Below are positions 1 through 13,880 of a stretch of DNA of 64,000 nt, one piece after another. Below the pieces are notes generated by a model. It was not told the origin of the DNA, ran no database searches, and was given only the letters and a program-made list of their open reading frames with translations. Origin of the DNA: Tomocerus qinae (lineage: Eukaryota > Arthropoda > Collembola > Entomobryomorpha > Tomoceridae); assembly GCA_020055645.1 (NCBI GenBank), contig CM034548.1, positions 14,260,001 through 14,324,000 of the forward strand. The letters run 5' to 3'. The position numbers and the translations under genes were made by a program. Each line of letters starts with the position of its first letter. The first letter of the stretch is position 1.

Positions 1-229
1 AGTACACATAGATAGGACGTGCTTAGCTAAATATAATAAATATTTAGATCTCTCTGTACACTTATTTATGGATCTGTCCATTATATTTATGTACATAGTG
101 TGGGGAAACTAGAGAAGTAGAACTTACACTCCAGTCGAGGTGAATTTGAGCAGTAGGACGAAGGACAGCGTCAAGTAGACGAGTACGACCATTCTTGCAA
201 GAAGGGTAACTAATGTAGGCAGACTTTAA

Positions 230-1340
230 GTCTCACGGTTCTGAAGCGAAGAAAGAACACAAGGGCCTGACTCACAAGTGGACTCGTCCATATCTGAAGT
301 GGTAAAGGCAGAGATGATGGCGATGACCAAGGCGCTGACTGCTCTTCTTCCTCTGGAAACATTCTCTGCCTTTTTCCATTTTTCCTGGAGAAGGGCACTC
401 GTTGTCTTACTCCTCGAATCCGTGGAACAAGAACAACAAGCAGATGATCCAACACGAAAGCAGTCGTCAGACACACTCAGAGCACTCGGCAGCCCACACT
501 TCCCGCCGCTGGTGTCGGTGACGATGACGGGGTGGAAGGGACGATGGCCAGTCGTCCAGCCTTCAGTCACCGACCAACTTGGGACACCCTTATGGCTACT
601 ACTACTACTACTAACTCGCCGACGACGATCAGTCCACTTGGGGTGACGACAACGAGCACAAAGACTACGACTACTACTACTACTACTACTACTACAATTA
701 GGGCAACTGAGGAGAGGAGGCGACCAACTCGGCCTCACACACACAACAGCACCAAGAAATAATAATAATAAAACAACCGGAGTCTTTTTCGGCCTCTCAC
801 TCTTATTACTATTAGTGTCACTAGAAGTAGTAGTATCAGTAACGGTTGTTGTAGTAGTAGTATAGAATATTGTGTTGATGATGTTGATGATGGTGTTGAT
901 GATAGGATGATGTAGTAGTGGGAGTAAGAAGATACTGACTGTATGGGTAGTAGTAGTAGTGATGATGGTTGTGATGACAATTATTATGAGCGAGAGGAGG
1001 ATTGGTGTGTGACGAGCCGCCGTGGGAGTTGTCAGTGACACGGTCAATGGAGACAATTGTCGATATCGAGGGAGAAGACGAGCACCATTCTGGTCAAGAG
1101 AACTCTGGCTCTCGCTCATCACTCGTCGTCGTGCTCACTCCTTCCAGATTCTGTGACTGAGCTGAACAGTCTGAACTTGTGACTGAGTTGGCTGGAGCTG
1201 GACTCGACTCACTCACACACGGAGTTCAGTCAGGGGCGCATTGTCTGCAGTCGCTGAAGATTGCATTGCCCAGATTTACACTGCGGAAGGCAGATTGGTG
1301 ATTGGGTCGGCGGCTGCCCGTTCTGCGCACTTGCGTCATT
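230..1340. promoter_or_regulatory. GC-richer block, possible distal promoter or noncoding exon
   Basis: Higher GC than its surroundings outside the triplet tracts, with many ACTCA/GACTGAG strings and TTCAGTCAGG near 1226-1236, which resembles an arthropod initiator. No coding frame with a recognisable product on either strand. It could belong to a long 5' region of E78 or to a gene off the left edge. Confidence 0.2.
590..970. repeat. Triplet microsatellite cluster: CTA, AAT and GTA tracts
   Basis: CTA tracts at 596-613 and 671-695, an AAT tract at about 759-771, then GTA/TAG tracts at about 849-862 and 947-960, with GAT repeats between. The left and right tracts are complementary. This explains the long low-complexity open frames seen on both strands here, which are not genes. 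Confidence 0.9.
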
Positions 1341-4300
1341 CATCCACGTTGCTTTCTCCACCACACTATACTGTCTTACCTAACGGACTTTATAAGTATA
1401 ACCTTTTACTACTCACACAGAGGTACACAACTTTCTTCCTCGTGTATCTCACTCACTCCCTCCCTCCGTCTTACTACAAAACGAAACCAAAAACCGAGCC
1501 AAGCCAAACCAAGTAGAAGTCAGTCAAGTCAGGGCCCAACCAAAGCAGTGCATAGCATGTCATATTATAATATATAAAACACATTTGATAATGGAGTATT
1601 TGGACAGACACACACATATATATGCACACACAGGAGAGAGAAAGAGACAGTATATTGTGACTTACACGTACATACTGTACTAATATAAATGGATCATGCA
1701 ATGCATCTATCCTCTCTATGTACATACTCTACCTTGCTTGTGGATATTGCACTGGCTAGTACACTGGGCCATGTGAGTGTTAAGGAAACCAAAGCGAAGG
1801 AACTTAGTACTAGGTACTTTCTCCAAGCATACTTACTTCACTTATACAAGTCTCTTGCTTCGCTGGCATTTCTCCTTTATAGGTAGCCTCTACTCGCTAC
1901 TAGCACACGTTCAAAATCTACCGACGGAATCCAATCTCTCGTTTTCTCTCTCTCTCAATCGCTCCTTCCTTCTTTCCCTTCCATTGCATTCACTTGCCTT
2001 CCTTTCTCTTCCCATCCTTACTTTCTCCATGCATATGTACACAATATTCCAGTACACTTTTCTGTGGGTATATAGAGAGATTTGGGGAAGGGTTGGTTTT
2101 ATATGCATGAGCTACATTATGGGAGCATTGCATTGTCGAAAGAACTATTTATACTTACGTTAGTCTACCTCTTTCTCCGAAACTTTCTTAATGCTTAGCA
2201 AAGAACTAACTATACTCTTTAGTCACTACCTACTTCTATGTACATGTAGATTCCGAGCGTAGCCTACTTCCTCTTCCTCCGTTTTTAACACAAGTTAACT
2301 CGCTCTCCTTGTTGGCTCTGCCTTGACTCCCTATTCCTTCATGTATGTTCTATGATGACACGACATTTTCTTTTTTCTTATACTTCCTTGCTTTGCTCAT
2401 CGTTAGTATTTACTTATTGTTAGACTGCCTATTCTCACAAAAGCACAGCTCACTCAGTCACTCACTACACTCAATTGCATTCCCTATAATAACGGAGCTT
2501 CCTTTCTTCCTCTCAGTCTCTCACCCACTTTCTCCTAACTAAATCCCAACACTCTCCATTCTCTATTTACACATTTTCTATCCCATTCTCACCTTATTCT
2601 CTAAAACCTCACTACAGGGTCAATACTATTTTTCTTCAATATTCCTATCATTTACATTATCTCTACCAATTATTATGTTCATATGCCAACCAATTTCTAA
2701 TTCTGTACCTATAGCAATTAAAATCTTTCCCTCAAATAATATTTACAAAGTACTTCACAGCCTTTTCTAAACATATGCTCTAAAATCATTTTATTCGTGA
2801 AATTCAGATCCAGGCCGAGATTATTAGCAAAGTCATTCACTTTTATCAATGCAGTTGCAGTCTTTGATATTAGATACGCTAGTACCTATTCATGATTCTC
2901 TAATGAAAGTTTCCATGAAAGCCCTTCATACGTAGCCAAAGTTAATAAATCATTGATAGCTATGTAAATATTGTGCTAGTGATTCCCAGATAATAAGCAG
3001 ATTGAAATGGAATATTTTATGAAGCCGCAGTAAGTCCAAATTGTTGCGGCACTATGCTGCCCTTTATTATTAGCTCATGATAAAATGTAGGTGCGCCCTG
3101 TCATTCTATTGTATTTATATTAATAAATTCATTTTATGTATGCGGCATATTTCCTACCATTGTAATAATCTGCAAGGTATGCACATTATGCAAAGGTGTA
3201 GTGTTTTCTATGCATAGTATCCCAAATATTTCCACCAGACTACTCTCTCGAATATTGTTCTGCAGAAATATTTATATGAATGTTGATGGGTGAGGTTACA
3301 TAACATATCTTAATATTGTAATAGGAAGGAACTCTACAGAGTACTTACATAGGTATCCATGCTCCACACAAGATTAATACGAAATCTGGGGCAAATGTGT
3401 CCACTTATTATTAGTACCTACCTAAGAATTCTTCCGTATAAACACTCTATTTTGTTTTACTGATATGGATGTCTGCTATTTACTTCAACACTACATAGAA
3501 TCGCTTCGCTTTAGAAACTATGACAAAATGTATCCACTTTCCAATTTTATATCATTACTAACTAGAAACTACAATTTCCTTCCTTAATTAATATTTACAC
3601 CGGGGAATAAATTTTCGTTTCGGAGTTATTTTGCTGAATTAATAATTTATATTTATACTATACAAATTTTGAATGCAAACAAAAAATAATGCCCCTGACT
3701 GAGTAATTGCCTCAAGCATCTTAATAGGTACTTGTAGATTGTAAATATTTGCCAACATTAATGATTTTGAGATAGAAATAAGAAGAACTAGGATTTTCAT
3801 AATATTTGTAGGCCCATGGCTACCATTTAATGTATGAGGTGAAAAACTAATGATAAAAATGTAAATGTCTTCCAATTTACCATTTATATGTATTCTTTTT
3901 AATTGTTAAATGCACCCAATATAGTAAAGTGAGCGAAAAATCCTATTTTTTCATCTTTTAATTTTTGTCAGACCAATTAAAAAAGCTGGGAAAACTAGAA
4001 TAATAGAAGAACCACAAATTATCACTTGCTTAGCTTTGGTAGTTTTTAGGTGTGTAGATACATTATAAATGTCAAAGCGTGCTATCGAATATTTGGGATT
4101 GTTAGGTTGGGTGAGAATTTGCCCCGTGAGATCTGAATGCCACAAAACCATCTGCCTGGATTTTCTGCTGTATTTCCCACTGAAGAGGAATCGGTGTGCA
4201 TGGTATTGTGTGATCAATCGAACGTGAAGATTACACAGTGGCAAATCAGCTAATAGTCGCAATAAGCTGTTTAACCAGAATACCTTGTCCTTCGTCAGTT

Positions 4301-7300
4301 ACTTATTTTGTGGTTGTGGTGTGTGTGGTCTACTACCCCCACTTGTATAAATATAGGAAGATGTATATAGGTAGTGATATATGACAGGATTACATCAGCG
4401 AAGAAGTAGTCAAAAATGTAGCACAAAGATGGTTAAAAGGATGTGGACATGTTAGGATGGCAAAGAAAAGTTAAGAAACCCAGTGCAAATTCAATAGTGA
4501 TAGAAGTCCATAGCTACTTAAACAGAGGATATATTATTATATATTTATGTAAGCTATATATAGACTGTAAAAGTACAAAACAAAGTCGTAGCTACTAAAG
4601 GCCTTCGGAGGGGCTCCTTCATACATATGCTTTTCCTTAAGTTTCAGTGTCTATGCTAAGATTAGAATTTCAAAGGAGGAGAACCCTTGTACCCGGTCGA
4701 GTCTACAGCCGTGGGATTGCCTATCAGGTTCTCGGAGTATATCCGAATAGTTAAACCTGGCACATTCATGCCGAGCCAAAAGAGCGAATGCCGATTCCAA
4801 GTCTGAGTTCCGCTCATCGCATCCCAAAATCCAATAGCCTGTGATAAGTCTATATCCTTAGTTACATTGGTCTACTTTTCCTGCCACTGAACTCTTGCAC
4901 TACTAGAACTAGATCATCACATTTTTTCCCAATTCCAATCTTTAATCCCCTTCATCCTTCCCCAAACACCCGCTTCTCAATATTGCCCACTTCTCCGTTT
5001 TTTCATCCTCTTGGAGTCAGACTCACTCGAGCTTGTCCTTCCTATACTTTCCTATAATATACTGCGAGGTATTATGTAATGAAGGACGGCTACTTAAGAT
5101 CCTTCCTTCCTTCCACCTTAATTCTCATTCCTCGTTTACCTCTTTACAACTTTGCTTTTTCTTCGTGCATTTCTTTGTACTTTTCACATTTTCAATGCTT
5201 TCAATGCTCCAATTCAATGTATTACATTATCTCAGCTTTGATGTGTTCCTTCGTCTGTAGCTGGGAATACTAATAAGTACTTACATTTCTCTTTTCTACA
5301 CCCATTACATCTTGTGGTCAACTATTGTGTCTCATACCAAATCTATTTCACTCTTTCACTATTATCTACATTTATTAGGCCAATTTTGATGTAAATATTA
5401 AAAATGTTAAATAGTAGTGCGAAAAATTTACAGCAGGGTAAAATTTTCCATATGCTTGATATAAATATAATTTCTGCTATACAATTTTGCCACACACAAA
5501 TATTTTTTCAGGTACACTGTATCACACATTTAATTCTATTTGGTATACCAATATGGTATATACAGGATGAAATATTCCTTTCGGAATTGTAGCACACGAA
5601 GCTTTTAAACACAAGAATCCAGTGTGAGACTTAACGATGAATTCATTCATCAAACTGCAAAAGTTTGACTGCTTTGTGCGTTCTCAATAACCCGGTTCAG
5701 GGCATTGTGGTGGTTCAATTCCGTAATCAGCATGAACTTCTCCGAAGTGATATGTTTTCTTAAATGAACCATTTTTGACTTGACGTACTTTACATGTAAG
5801 TAAGGCAAAAAGTTTTTTGTAAATAAGGAGTACCTTTTATGTTTCCTGATTATTATTTCTCACCGGACGTTGGGAAAATATTAATAGAAAATAGAGGGGG
5901 AAATTACAGAAAATATTGGAAAAAGCCAAAACGGTTGAATTTTGGGACAATGTTTGCTTTGTTTCCCACTATTTCCCACACTACCCATTTCAATAGCCAT
6001 TTATCCCATTTTGATAGCCAAGTTTTCCAATCGAAAATGGGAAATTTTCCATTCGTGGCATTTCTCAGTCGTAACCTTGCTTGGGGTGTTGGCTACGAAT
6101 GACTTATTATGAACATTTTTTCCAGATTTTAAAAATATTTTCATCGCAACAGATTCAAATATATCAGTTACTTACTTTTATTTTTGACAAATAAAGCTTT
6201 GAGGATGTTTTTGGACTTCCTGATAAATATCTGGCCGTTCAATGAATTTCCAGACACTTTCGGAATAGTTAAGGTTGGCTTGTCTGTTTGGAATGAGAAT
6301 TTTTGGGAGCTTCCATGACAGTGTAGCAACAAAGCGTTGTAAATTAAACCACAATTTTTCGCGCGCTCATATTATAAAAGAGTAGGAAAAAGCTCCCGGA
6401 TACGATTTGAGCAGTTTCAAAAATTGGACAAGGTCATGACAAAACTCATTCGAAGGAGGACATTTTTTTGAAGGCATATGTTTGCGCTTTTTGTTATAGA
6501 TTGATTGAAATTGAAAGTAGAGAAAACTTGAGTTGAAAATGTTTTCCATATAAATTCTTGTTCAAACATCTGCAACTGTCTCCCTTTCACTGTGACCTGT
6601 ACTAATATCTCTCCGAATCAACAAGCCAGCCTTAAATGTTTACTTTTCTTCAGGATTCAGCAAAAATTGAATTCGAATTTTTTCTCGTTGATCCATTATG
6701 GAAAATGGAAAATTTTGACCATGGACAGTGATGAGCAATGACGGCAACTTGAGAACCGGATGTTTTCCTTGACAAAATGTAAGTGAGCCGAATTGACAGG
6801 ATTTACATGGTAATTATTCGTATGGTGGAAGAAGTTGTGCTGTAATTTGATCCGTGCTTACAGACTAAAATGCAATCATTTTTACTTTTTTGCTATTTAC
6901 TAGTGTAAGTTGAGAGTGAAAGTTGCTGTGTCAAACGGAATAGAACTTCTTCTTTATGTAAGGTTACCATATGACATAAGAAAATGACTAGCCAACTATC
7001 TGTAATATGAAAAATATTATACATTAATTAATAATATGCAATTCATGAATTTTGAAAAAACTGCAATAAGCAGAAAAAAGTTTTGCAAATACCATTTGTG
7101 TATTGTGTGAAGGGATTTGGTTGCAACAAGACGAATCCAATTTCTCGTTCTCATCAGAAACGGTTTCTCTGAAAGGAGAAACCTCTCCTTGGTCCCTCTT
7201 TCTACTCGCATGTAGTAGAATATTAGCGAAGTATTTCGATTTTTCATAAAATACAAGTCTCACTTAAGTAGTATTAATCAGCGAGCCAGGCAGTTCCTCA

Positions 7301-7437
7301 GTAAGCAAACTACTTACTATGTTATAGATTTTTCTTATAATTATGCATATGTAGTACTAGGACGTCTGTATTTTCAACTTTAGACAATTCTACCTCACCT
7401 TGTACTTATGTAGCACATCTCAGAATAATTAAGATTA
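1341..7437. other. No gene seen; AT-rich, pyrimidine-rich blocks
   Basis: About 1900-2600 and 4980-5320 are strongly pyrimidine-rich on the plus strand. An alternating purine-pyrimidine run lies at 1608-1632. No supported coding sequence. Confidence 0.7.
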
Positions 7438-7770
7438 ACTTAGACGATCTTTAAAAAAATTTGACGAAATTAGACCAATTTAGACAAACTTAGACCAATT
7501 TAGACAAACTTAGACCAATTTAGACAAACTTAGACCAATTTAGACAAATTTAGACCAATTTAGACAAATTTAGACCAATTTAGACAAATTTAGACAAATT
7601 TAGACCAATTTAGACAAATTTAGACCAAATTAGACAAATTTAGACCAATTTAGACAAATTTAGACCAATTTAGACAAATTTAGACCAATTTAGACAAATT
7701 TAGACCAATTTAGACAAATTTAGACCAATTTAGACAAACTTGGACCAATTTAGACCAACTTGGACGACAG
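7438..7770. repeat. 10-bp/20-bp minisatellite array
   Basis: About 30 near-perfect decamers alternate between TTTAGACAAA and TTTAGACCAA, so the true unit is a 20-bp dimer. The left edge (7438-7470) and right edge (from about 7740, variants with TTGGAC) are more diverged. The unit length stays at exactly 10 bp through the core. A decayed relative is at 22402-22483. Confidence 0.95.
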
Positions 7771-10700
7771 ACGACGGATGAACCTATTTCGCTTTTATTA
7801 TGTCGGACCGTAACATTTCGGTTTTCAATGTTCTCATTTAAAAAATGCTAATGCTACCTACAGCTTAGTCGAGATTGCTATAAAACAGTGTATATTATGA
7901 AACTATTGCGTGTCGGCTTTCCCTACCAGATGTACATAGATACATGTTGTTTGTACATATTAGGAAGGTCAATTTATTGCTTAAAATTTATCAAATTTAC
8001 CAATTCTGCGATTATAATGCAGGGATTTTTTTATTATGTCCTCATCCAAATGCATGGAAAATTGTAAAATGCTTAAATTCTAAAGAGTTTGAGTTCAATG
8101 GAAACGATAACATTAAATATATTATTTTCAATAGTAATTTTGGCCTACATCATTCTGTCAGTACTAATACTGTACAACAGATACACAAAAGACACATTAA
8201 AATAAGTTTTCATCGTGTATTTTTTTTAAATATGTCAAATTAATACTTGTATTTGAATGTTTACTGAAAGTACTATAAGAATTTAAACGACAGTTATTCA
8301 TTTGCTTGAGAATACTTTTTTTACTATTTGTACCAATTCTGCTACTTACCACTCATTTTTAGGTGGTGGTAAATAACGTTAAATTGAAAACAACTTACTA
8401 CTGGTTGTAAAGAATATTTTGAACACTGACTAAGCAGTGTAAATATCTATTAAAATATTCAATTTAAATCAATGAATGTATAAGCTCCATTTCATGACTC
8501 ACATTACACTCAATTCAGAGTTGGCTTTTCTGCAAACCTTTACTCATAGTCTCGGTTGCCAATATTTCTCTTCTCTCGATGGCGTAAATTTTTTTTCATT
8601 TTGAACGGATATGTTTAATTCTGTATTTATTTAGTCCATTTAACGTCAAATGTGAGTCAAAAATTAAGTGGTCGAGGTAAAGTTGGGAATAGGGGAGGTA
8701 GTTTTGACAGGCAACGAATTAAACATCTTTAAACTACAGAATACAAACATGGCCATGTCACTGTACATTTCATTGGTGGTTTTCTTTTAAAATTCTAAAC
8801 AATTATAATGTACCGTATTTGTTGAGTACCGATTGTGTTAATTCGCTTCATTATGAAAAATAAATTTATTTCTGAGTAAATGCAGATAAACAAGAAATAT
8901 TTAAACACATTTTAAGAAATTATGAATAAAAAATCTGAAAATTATTTCACAATATTTTAGAAATCTTCAAGAAATTACTATTGTACGTTTATTTGAAAAC
9001 TACATGGATAATATACAAAGATTTAACATTAAATAGTACTAATGATCACAATGATCGTCTTAATTACCTGTACACATGGATTTCAGTATACCTTTTCTAA
9101 GAAAATGCAGCTGTCAATTTTCTGCCAATTGCCATAATTGCTTGTTTCAATAAGTTCAATAATTGATGTTGAATTTTTATTCCAGACATCTTTTAGGGGT
9201 ATTCCTGTATAGATTTATAAAATAATTTCAATCCAACTGAACATACACAGTATCCATTTTCTTCATACGCAGGTTCAAGTTGCACATATATAACATTTTG
9301 TCCTGTATAATAATTCAGCAATAAAATGGTAAATGCACGTAAGTAGATGGGTAGATGGGACACATAGGCATTGTTTCGTAAGTTTTTTGGGTTTGTAGCA
9401 ACTTTAATTCTAACTGCAACGACATGTGACATGTAAAGAGATATCCAAACTTTTTTAATCGTAAAGATGGATTTAAGTGACGTACAAAAACGCAATCTTT
9501 CTAAGTGATATTCCTAACTTACATGTACTTTCAGGTCTTTTGTTTCTTTTAGCTTACCCGTGTAGCTAGCCTAGATAATCTCTCAGTCTGTCTGTCAACA
9601 TTATCATTTATTCAACCCAAAGACTTACAATGTTAATATTTTCCGTCAACAACGGAATTCCACAATCACATGTGAAATTTAATCCCAATTAAAACGCAAT
9701 AGGTCTTTGAGATCATGAGTCGTAATTTGTAATTTCAAAATTGAAACTCATGCAAAGTTATTTAACATTTGGATATTTTTTTATCAATTTAAGGTTTACC
9801 AACTTTTCATTACAATAAATAGTACTAATACGAATCCAGGAGTGAGATTTTTTGATGGTGATATTATTATGCGAAGTAGGTTTGGACATTTTTTGAAAAT
9901 AAAAAAATACTGTGTAATCGATATAATTGATAAATACGTTTTATTAAATTTTGAGAAAATGTCTCGTGTGTTTTTGGGAAATTAAGGGGGTGTTTCAGTA
10001 CCCTGACACCGCCCTAAATACGTCTTTGCTGGTGTAGTTCTAAATTATACTATTAATTTATGGAAGTGCAATTCATACATATTACATATCTATCATTATT
10101 TTAATATTATCTTGCTTCCGACCTTAAGCCGTAATGTCAACATAACTGACTGAAAGCCGGGTTGTATTCTGTTGAATAAGTACCTCATTATTTCTTTCTG
10201 GGTGTACTAATTAAGATGACCGAATATTTTCATGACGAAATAATCAAATGAATTGCTGGTAGGTCTATCTCTTTAGATAGGCTTCCTTAACTTTATTTAC
10301 CCGAGTCTCTCCTAAGGTTTCTTTCATTTCTTGGGTTGTTGAGATATCTTATCTTATTTGCGTGGTGTACAACACAAAAAGCCTAAGTCCACGATATATC
10401 CACATTAGAGATAGGTAAGACGCATTTTGTCGTTTATTCTTGTCTTGTCTTGTTATAGTGAGTTCGCTCTGACTGGGATCTGAAGATGAAATGTGGGATA
10501 CCGCAACTACTAAAGAAGCTTCACAGGAACAAGCAAACGTTCCATAGCTCTGTTCTGAGTCTTCAGAGTGCAAGAGATTTGCTATCTCTGTACATGTGCG
10601 GGTGGACTGGCGGGTTGATTAGTTTTTGCACTCATCTCCTAAACTTCACTCATATTCAGAAACAAGAGCAACCAGTTTCAACCATTTTTTCCTTAGTACC

Positions 10701-13700
10701 TAATTTTTGTTGTTTCCGAATCGCAATTCATTGCATTTTTGAGGCTTTGGGTTTTCATTTAGTCTTTCGTAAGACAGCTATTTCCTGTGTACAAGAATAT
10801 ATCTGCAGCCAAATAAAAAGACTTTTTCAAATTTACTCTGTTCACCTTTTCCTGCAATACAATGACAATTCGTGACAATATAAGAAGACTGTCTTGGAAA
10901 TAAAAGAAATAGTTTACAGCCTTGAGTACTTTCATTTAATTATACATGTAGCTATAATCTACAAGATTCTGAAAAATATTTGTAGCTCTAAAACTTAAAT
11001 AAAGCTAAACTCGAGAACTGGAAACCATTATAAATCCGTAGCATTTCTTTGGTATGTAAAACCTACCAATATGACTAGCATGCAAGACTAACATGTATCT
11101 ACATTTATTGTGTATACGAAGATTATTGTGTATACGAAGATTATTGTGTATACGAAGATTATGAAACTGATTGGACCAAAGTCTGGGGCGACTAGAGAGT
11201 TATCGGTGTGTTTGACTTTGAAAGACCCAAAATTCTACCTCTATGTACCCCTATTTTATTAAATTCAAAAATATCTGAAAAAACTAGGGTGATAAATTTT
11301 AGAGAACTATTATTAAAAAATAAAGCAATTTTTTTAAATGTTCAAGCCATATCCCTGCCCCCGCAGCATCTGTAAAAATATTCCAAATTTTTCAAATTGA
11401 ATGATTTTTGAATTATCGTTGGTTTCTTGAAAGCCACCCCTTAAATTCTTGAACGATCATAATATCCCAACGATCACTGGACCATACTTTACCCCAAGTT
11501 CAAAGTTTTATATCCGCATTTATCTTAGTGATAACTACAGTAAAAAATCCCAAAAGGAAATCCATTTTCGAAGTACTATAAATTATAATGATATGAATAA
11601 ATGGTCGAAATTGTTGAAAATACTGCAAATCTAGTTTTTAACATAATGTACAACTTAAGATTGTAAAAATGTTTTCGCTAACTGCAATTGTTGTAAAAGC
11701 TTTTTAAAGAACGTGATCTCTTAGTAGATAATTGTAGCTAATAAATTAAAAAATGTTAAAATGAATTCTACTAGTGTATTGTGCAGGTATGCTAATCTGT
11801 CGATAACACCTGGAACTTTAAAAATGTCATTAAGGATGAACATGAAAGTTAAGTGAATCGATAGTCAAAGTAAAACGGTAGTATTATTTAATTTATTAAA
11901 TGCAGGCGTGCACCGCACCCATTGATATTGTAGTAGATGAAGATGAGTAAGATAAAAGGATGAGAGTTGAGAAACCTCAGAAAGCCTCCATCGAGCATTA
12001 AGCCCAACTCTTGCACCTACTGGTTTGTATAGTTTATTCACTTTTCTAGATGGCCTTGTTGCAGGTTGTGAGTGTGGCGAGTGAGTTGAGGCACCAGTAT
12101 GTGTATAATAGAAGATAACTGTAAGAACAAGTGCAAGTTTGTTGCTAACACGGACGTTAACGTATACCTTGTTTTGTGTTGCATCATAATGTTACCGTAA
12201 TATTAGTTTACTGTACAGTACAGTAATAAAAATCGTTACTTTATTCTGCACAACACTCGACTACTAGCATTTTCTGCATCGCATCACACCCCGTATCAGA
12301 TCACATCCCACCACAAAAGGGACACAGTAGGAGAGATGTCTTAGCATATCCGCTCCTTCTTTAGCTCATTGTTTCGTATTCCATGGAGGTATTGTACTCA
12401 GGAGGAAACAAGTGAGAAAGGAAGAGTTTCTCTACACTGGCTTCAATTTTTGCTGTTTCCCAACTTACAACTGAACATAGCTAACTTTTTAAGGAGATTT
12501 TTCAGTCCATTCTAGAAGCATTCTTTCGACTACAATTTATCCTAATCTTCTCCCTCACACCAATCAGACTAAGTAATTTCTGCTTTACATAAGGAGCAAT
12601 TCTAAAATGCTAAGGATGTACATTAGTACTATTTTATACTTAATTACTTGAGTAACTTTAAAAACACAATGCTTCCCTGAATCCCTCAGCAACTACCTCT
12701 AATAGAATTGCCAACTTACAATGAGAAATGTTTTGTAGCCAGCATCATTATGAGGAAGTAAGTAAATGTAGCAATTAATTTCATTTTTAGACTTTTTTCT
12801 ACCTATTATTTCTTGCGCGTAAAACATTCTGATGTAGTTTGCATTCAGATACACGAGTTTTTGTAATATGATATGGTGTTCATTAAATAATGTGGCATTA
12901 AATGGTGCATGTATTTAATAATGGAACAAAAGGAAGTATTATTTAACCAAGATTGCTTTGCTTTACGTTCATTATGTGATAAATGGTTCTACACAGATTA
13001 TATGCTGATGTAGCAACATTATCAGATTTCACATAAATACTTCTATGAATTCATACCACAATTAAATTGAAGCTTAGGCATTACTGTTATTAGTGTTAAT
13101 TGGAACTTTTGTGCTGTATATGATGTTTACTTATCTTTCAGTGAGTTAGCAAGTAGGTTTAGTTTTTGATGTAATGAAGAATCTGGTGAAATGGGATATA
13201 CTATTTATAATGGAATTGTGTAGGGATTTGGATTGGAAGAACCATGCAGAAGCCAGGTGAAGAGAAGACAAGAGATTTTGGCTGCCAGTTAAATTAAACA
13301 TTATATCTCGACCAGAAGTATTTACGTATGTAAATGTTAAATAGACATTTCACTTTAGATCCTTCTGTATAGAGAAGTAATTTATATTAGGCTGACGTTG
13401 AATCCCACAAAGTGTGTCCTCTTATGGTTAGTAGACATTTGTATTGAAATATGCAGAGCCAGGGCAGGTAAGTAGAGAGTATTTGTTATTATTACTAGCA
13501 CTAACAATAATTGCATGTGGTTTAGTATTGGTGTGACACTCTAAGTAGACATTAATAGTGAAGGAATAAAGGATGATGCATATTGCAGGTAAATAGTGAC
13601 TCTGAGTAATACCCGGGAATTATGTTCCTTATCTCTGCTAGTTTGACTTGAGTTAAGTTGACTTCCTTCGTCTCGTCTGCAATGCTCATTCTATTCTCCT

Positions 13701-13704
13701 GGCA
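7771..13704. other. No gene seen; AT-rich
   Basis: Only short chance-like open frames and the 18-bp tandem repeat at 11106. Nothing else recognised. Confidence 0.7.
11106..11159. repeat. 18-bp tandem repeat, three perfect copies
   Basis: TATTGTGTATACGAAGAT occurs three times head to tail without a mismatch. GTATAC within each unit is a palindrome. No function is evident. Confidence 0.95.
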
Positions 13705-13712
13705 TTAGCATC

Positions 13713-13872
13713 CAGTGTTTAAAACAACCGGCGTTTTAGCTGGTAGGCCACTTTAGAGGGATAAAATGGCAACTGACCAAAGTGGCCAACACTCATATCC
13801 TTATTTCTGTCACTGACTCAAAATGGTTTTAGCCATTTTAACCAGCCGGCCGTGGTGGCTAGTCAAACACTG
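13713..13872. mobile_element. hAT-superfamily MITE, 160 bp, non-autonomous
   Basis: Terminal inverted repeats begin CAGTGTTT and end AAACACTG, with imperfect inner symmetry (ACCGGC...GCCGGC and GGCCACTTT...AAAGTGG). It is flanked by a perfect 8-bp direct repeat TTAGCATC (13705-13712 and 13873-13880). An 8-bp target duplication and termini starting CAGTG are hallmarks of hAT transposons. No coding capacity. The intact target duplication suggests a fairly recent insertion. Confidence 0.85.
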
Positions 13873-13880
13873 TTAGCATC

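Noticed and set aside
226-1122. 298-codon minus-strand open frame, the longest in the window
   Set aside because: Produced by triplet repeats read as runs of Ser, Thr and Ile. Both strands are open in the same place, with no domain or splice logic.
5708-5722. GGTTCAATTCC string resembling a tRNA B box
   Set aside because: No A box upstream and no cloverleaf could be drawn.
7438-7770. Could the decamer array be a CRISPR array?
   Set aside because: Units are 10-20 bp with no unique spacers, and the host is eukaryotic. It is a minisatellite.
10486-10875. 129-codon plus-strand open frame
   Set aside because: Composition matches AT-rich noncoding DNA; no recognisable motif or promoter.
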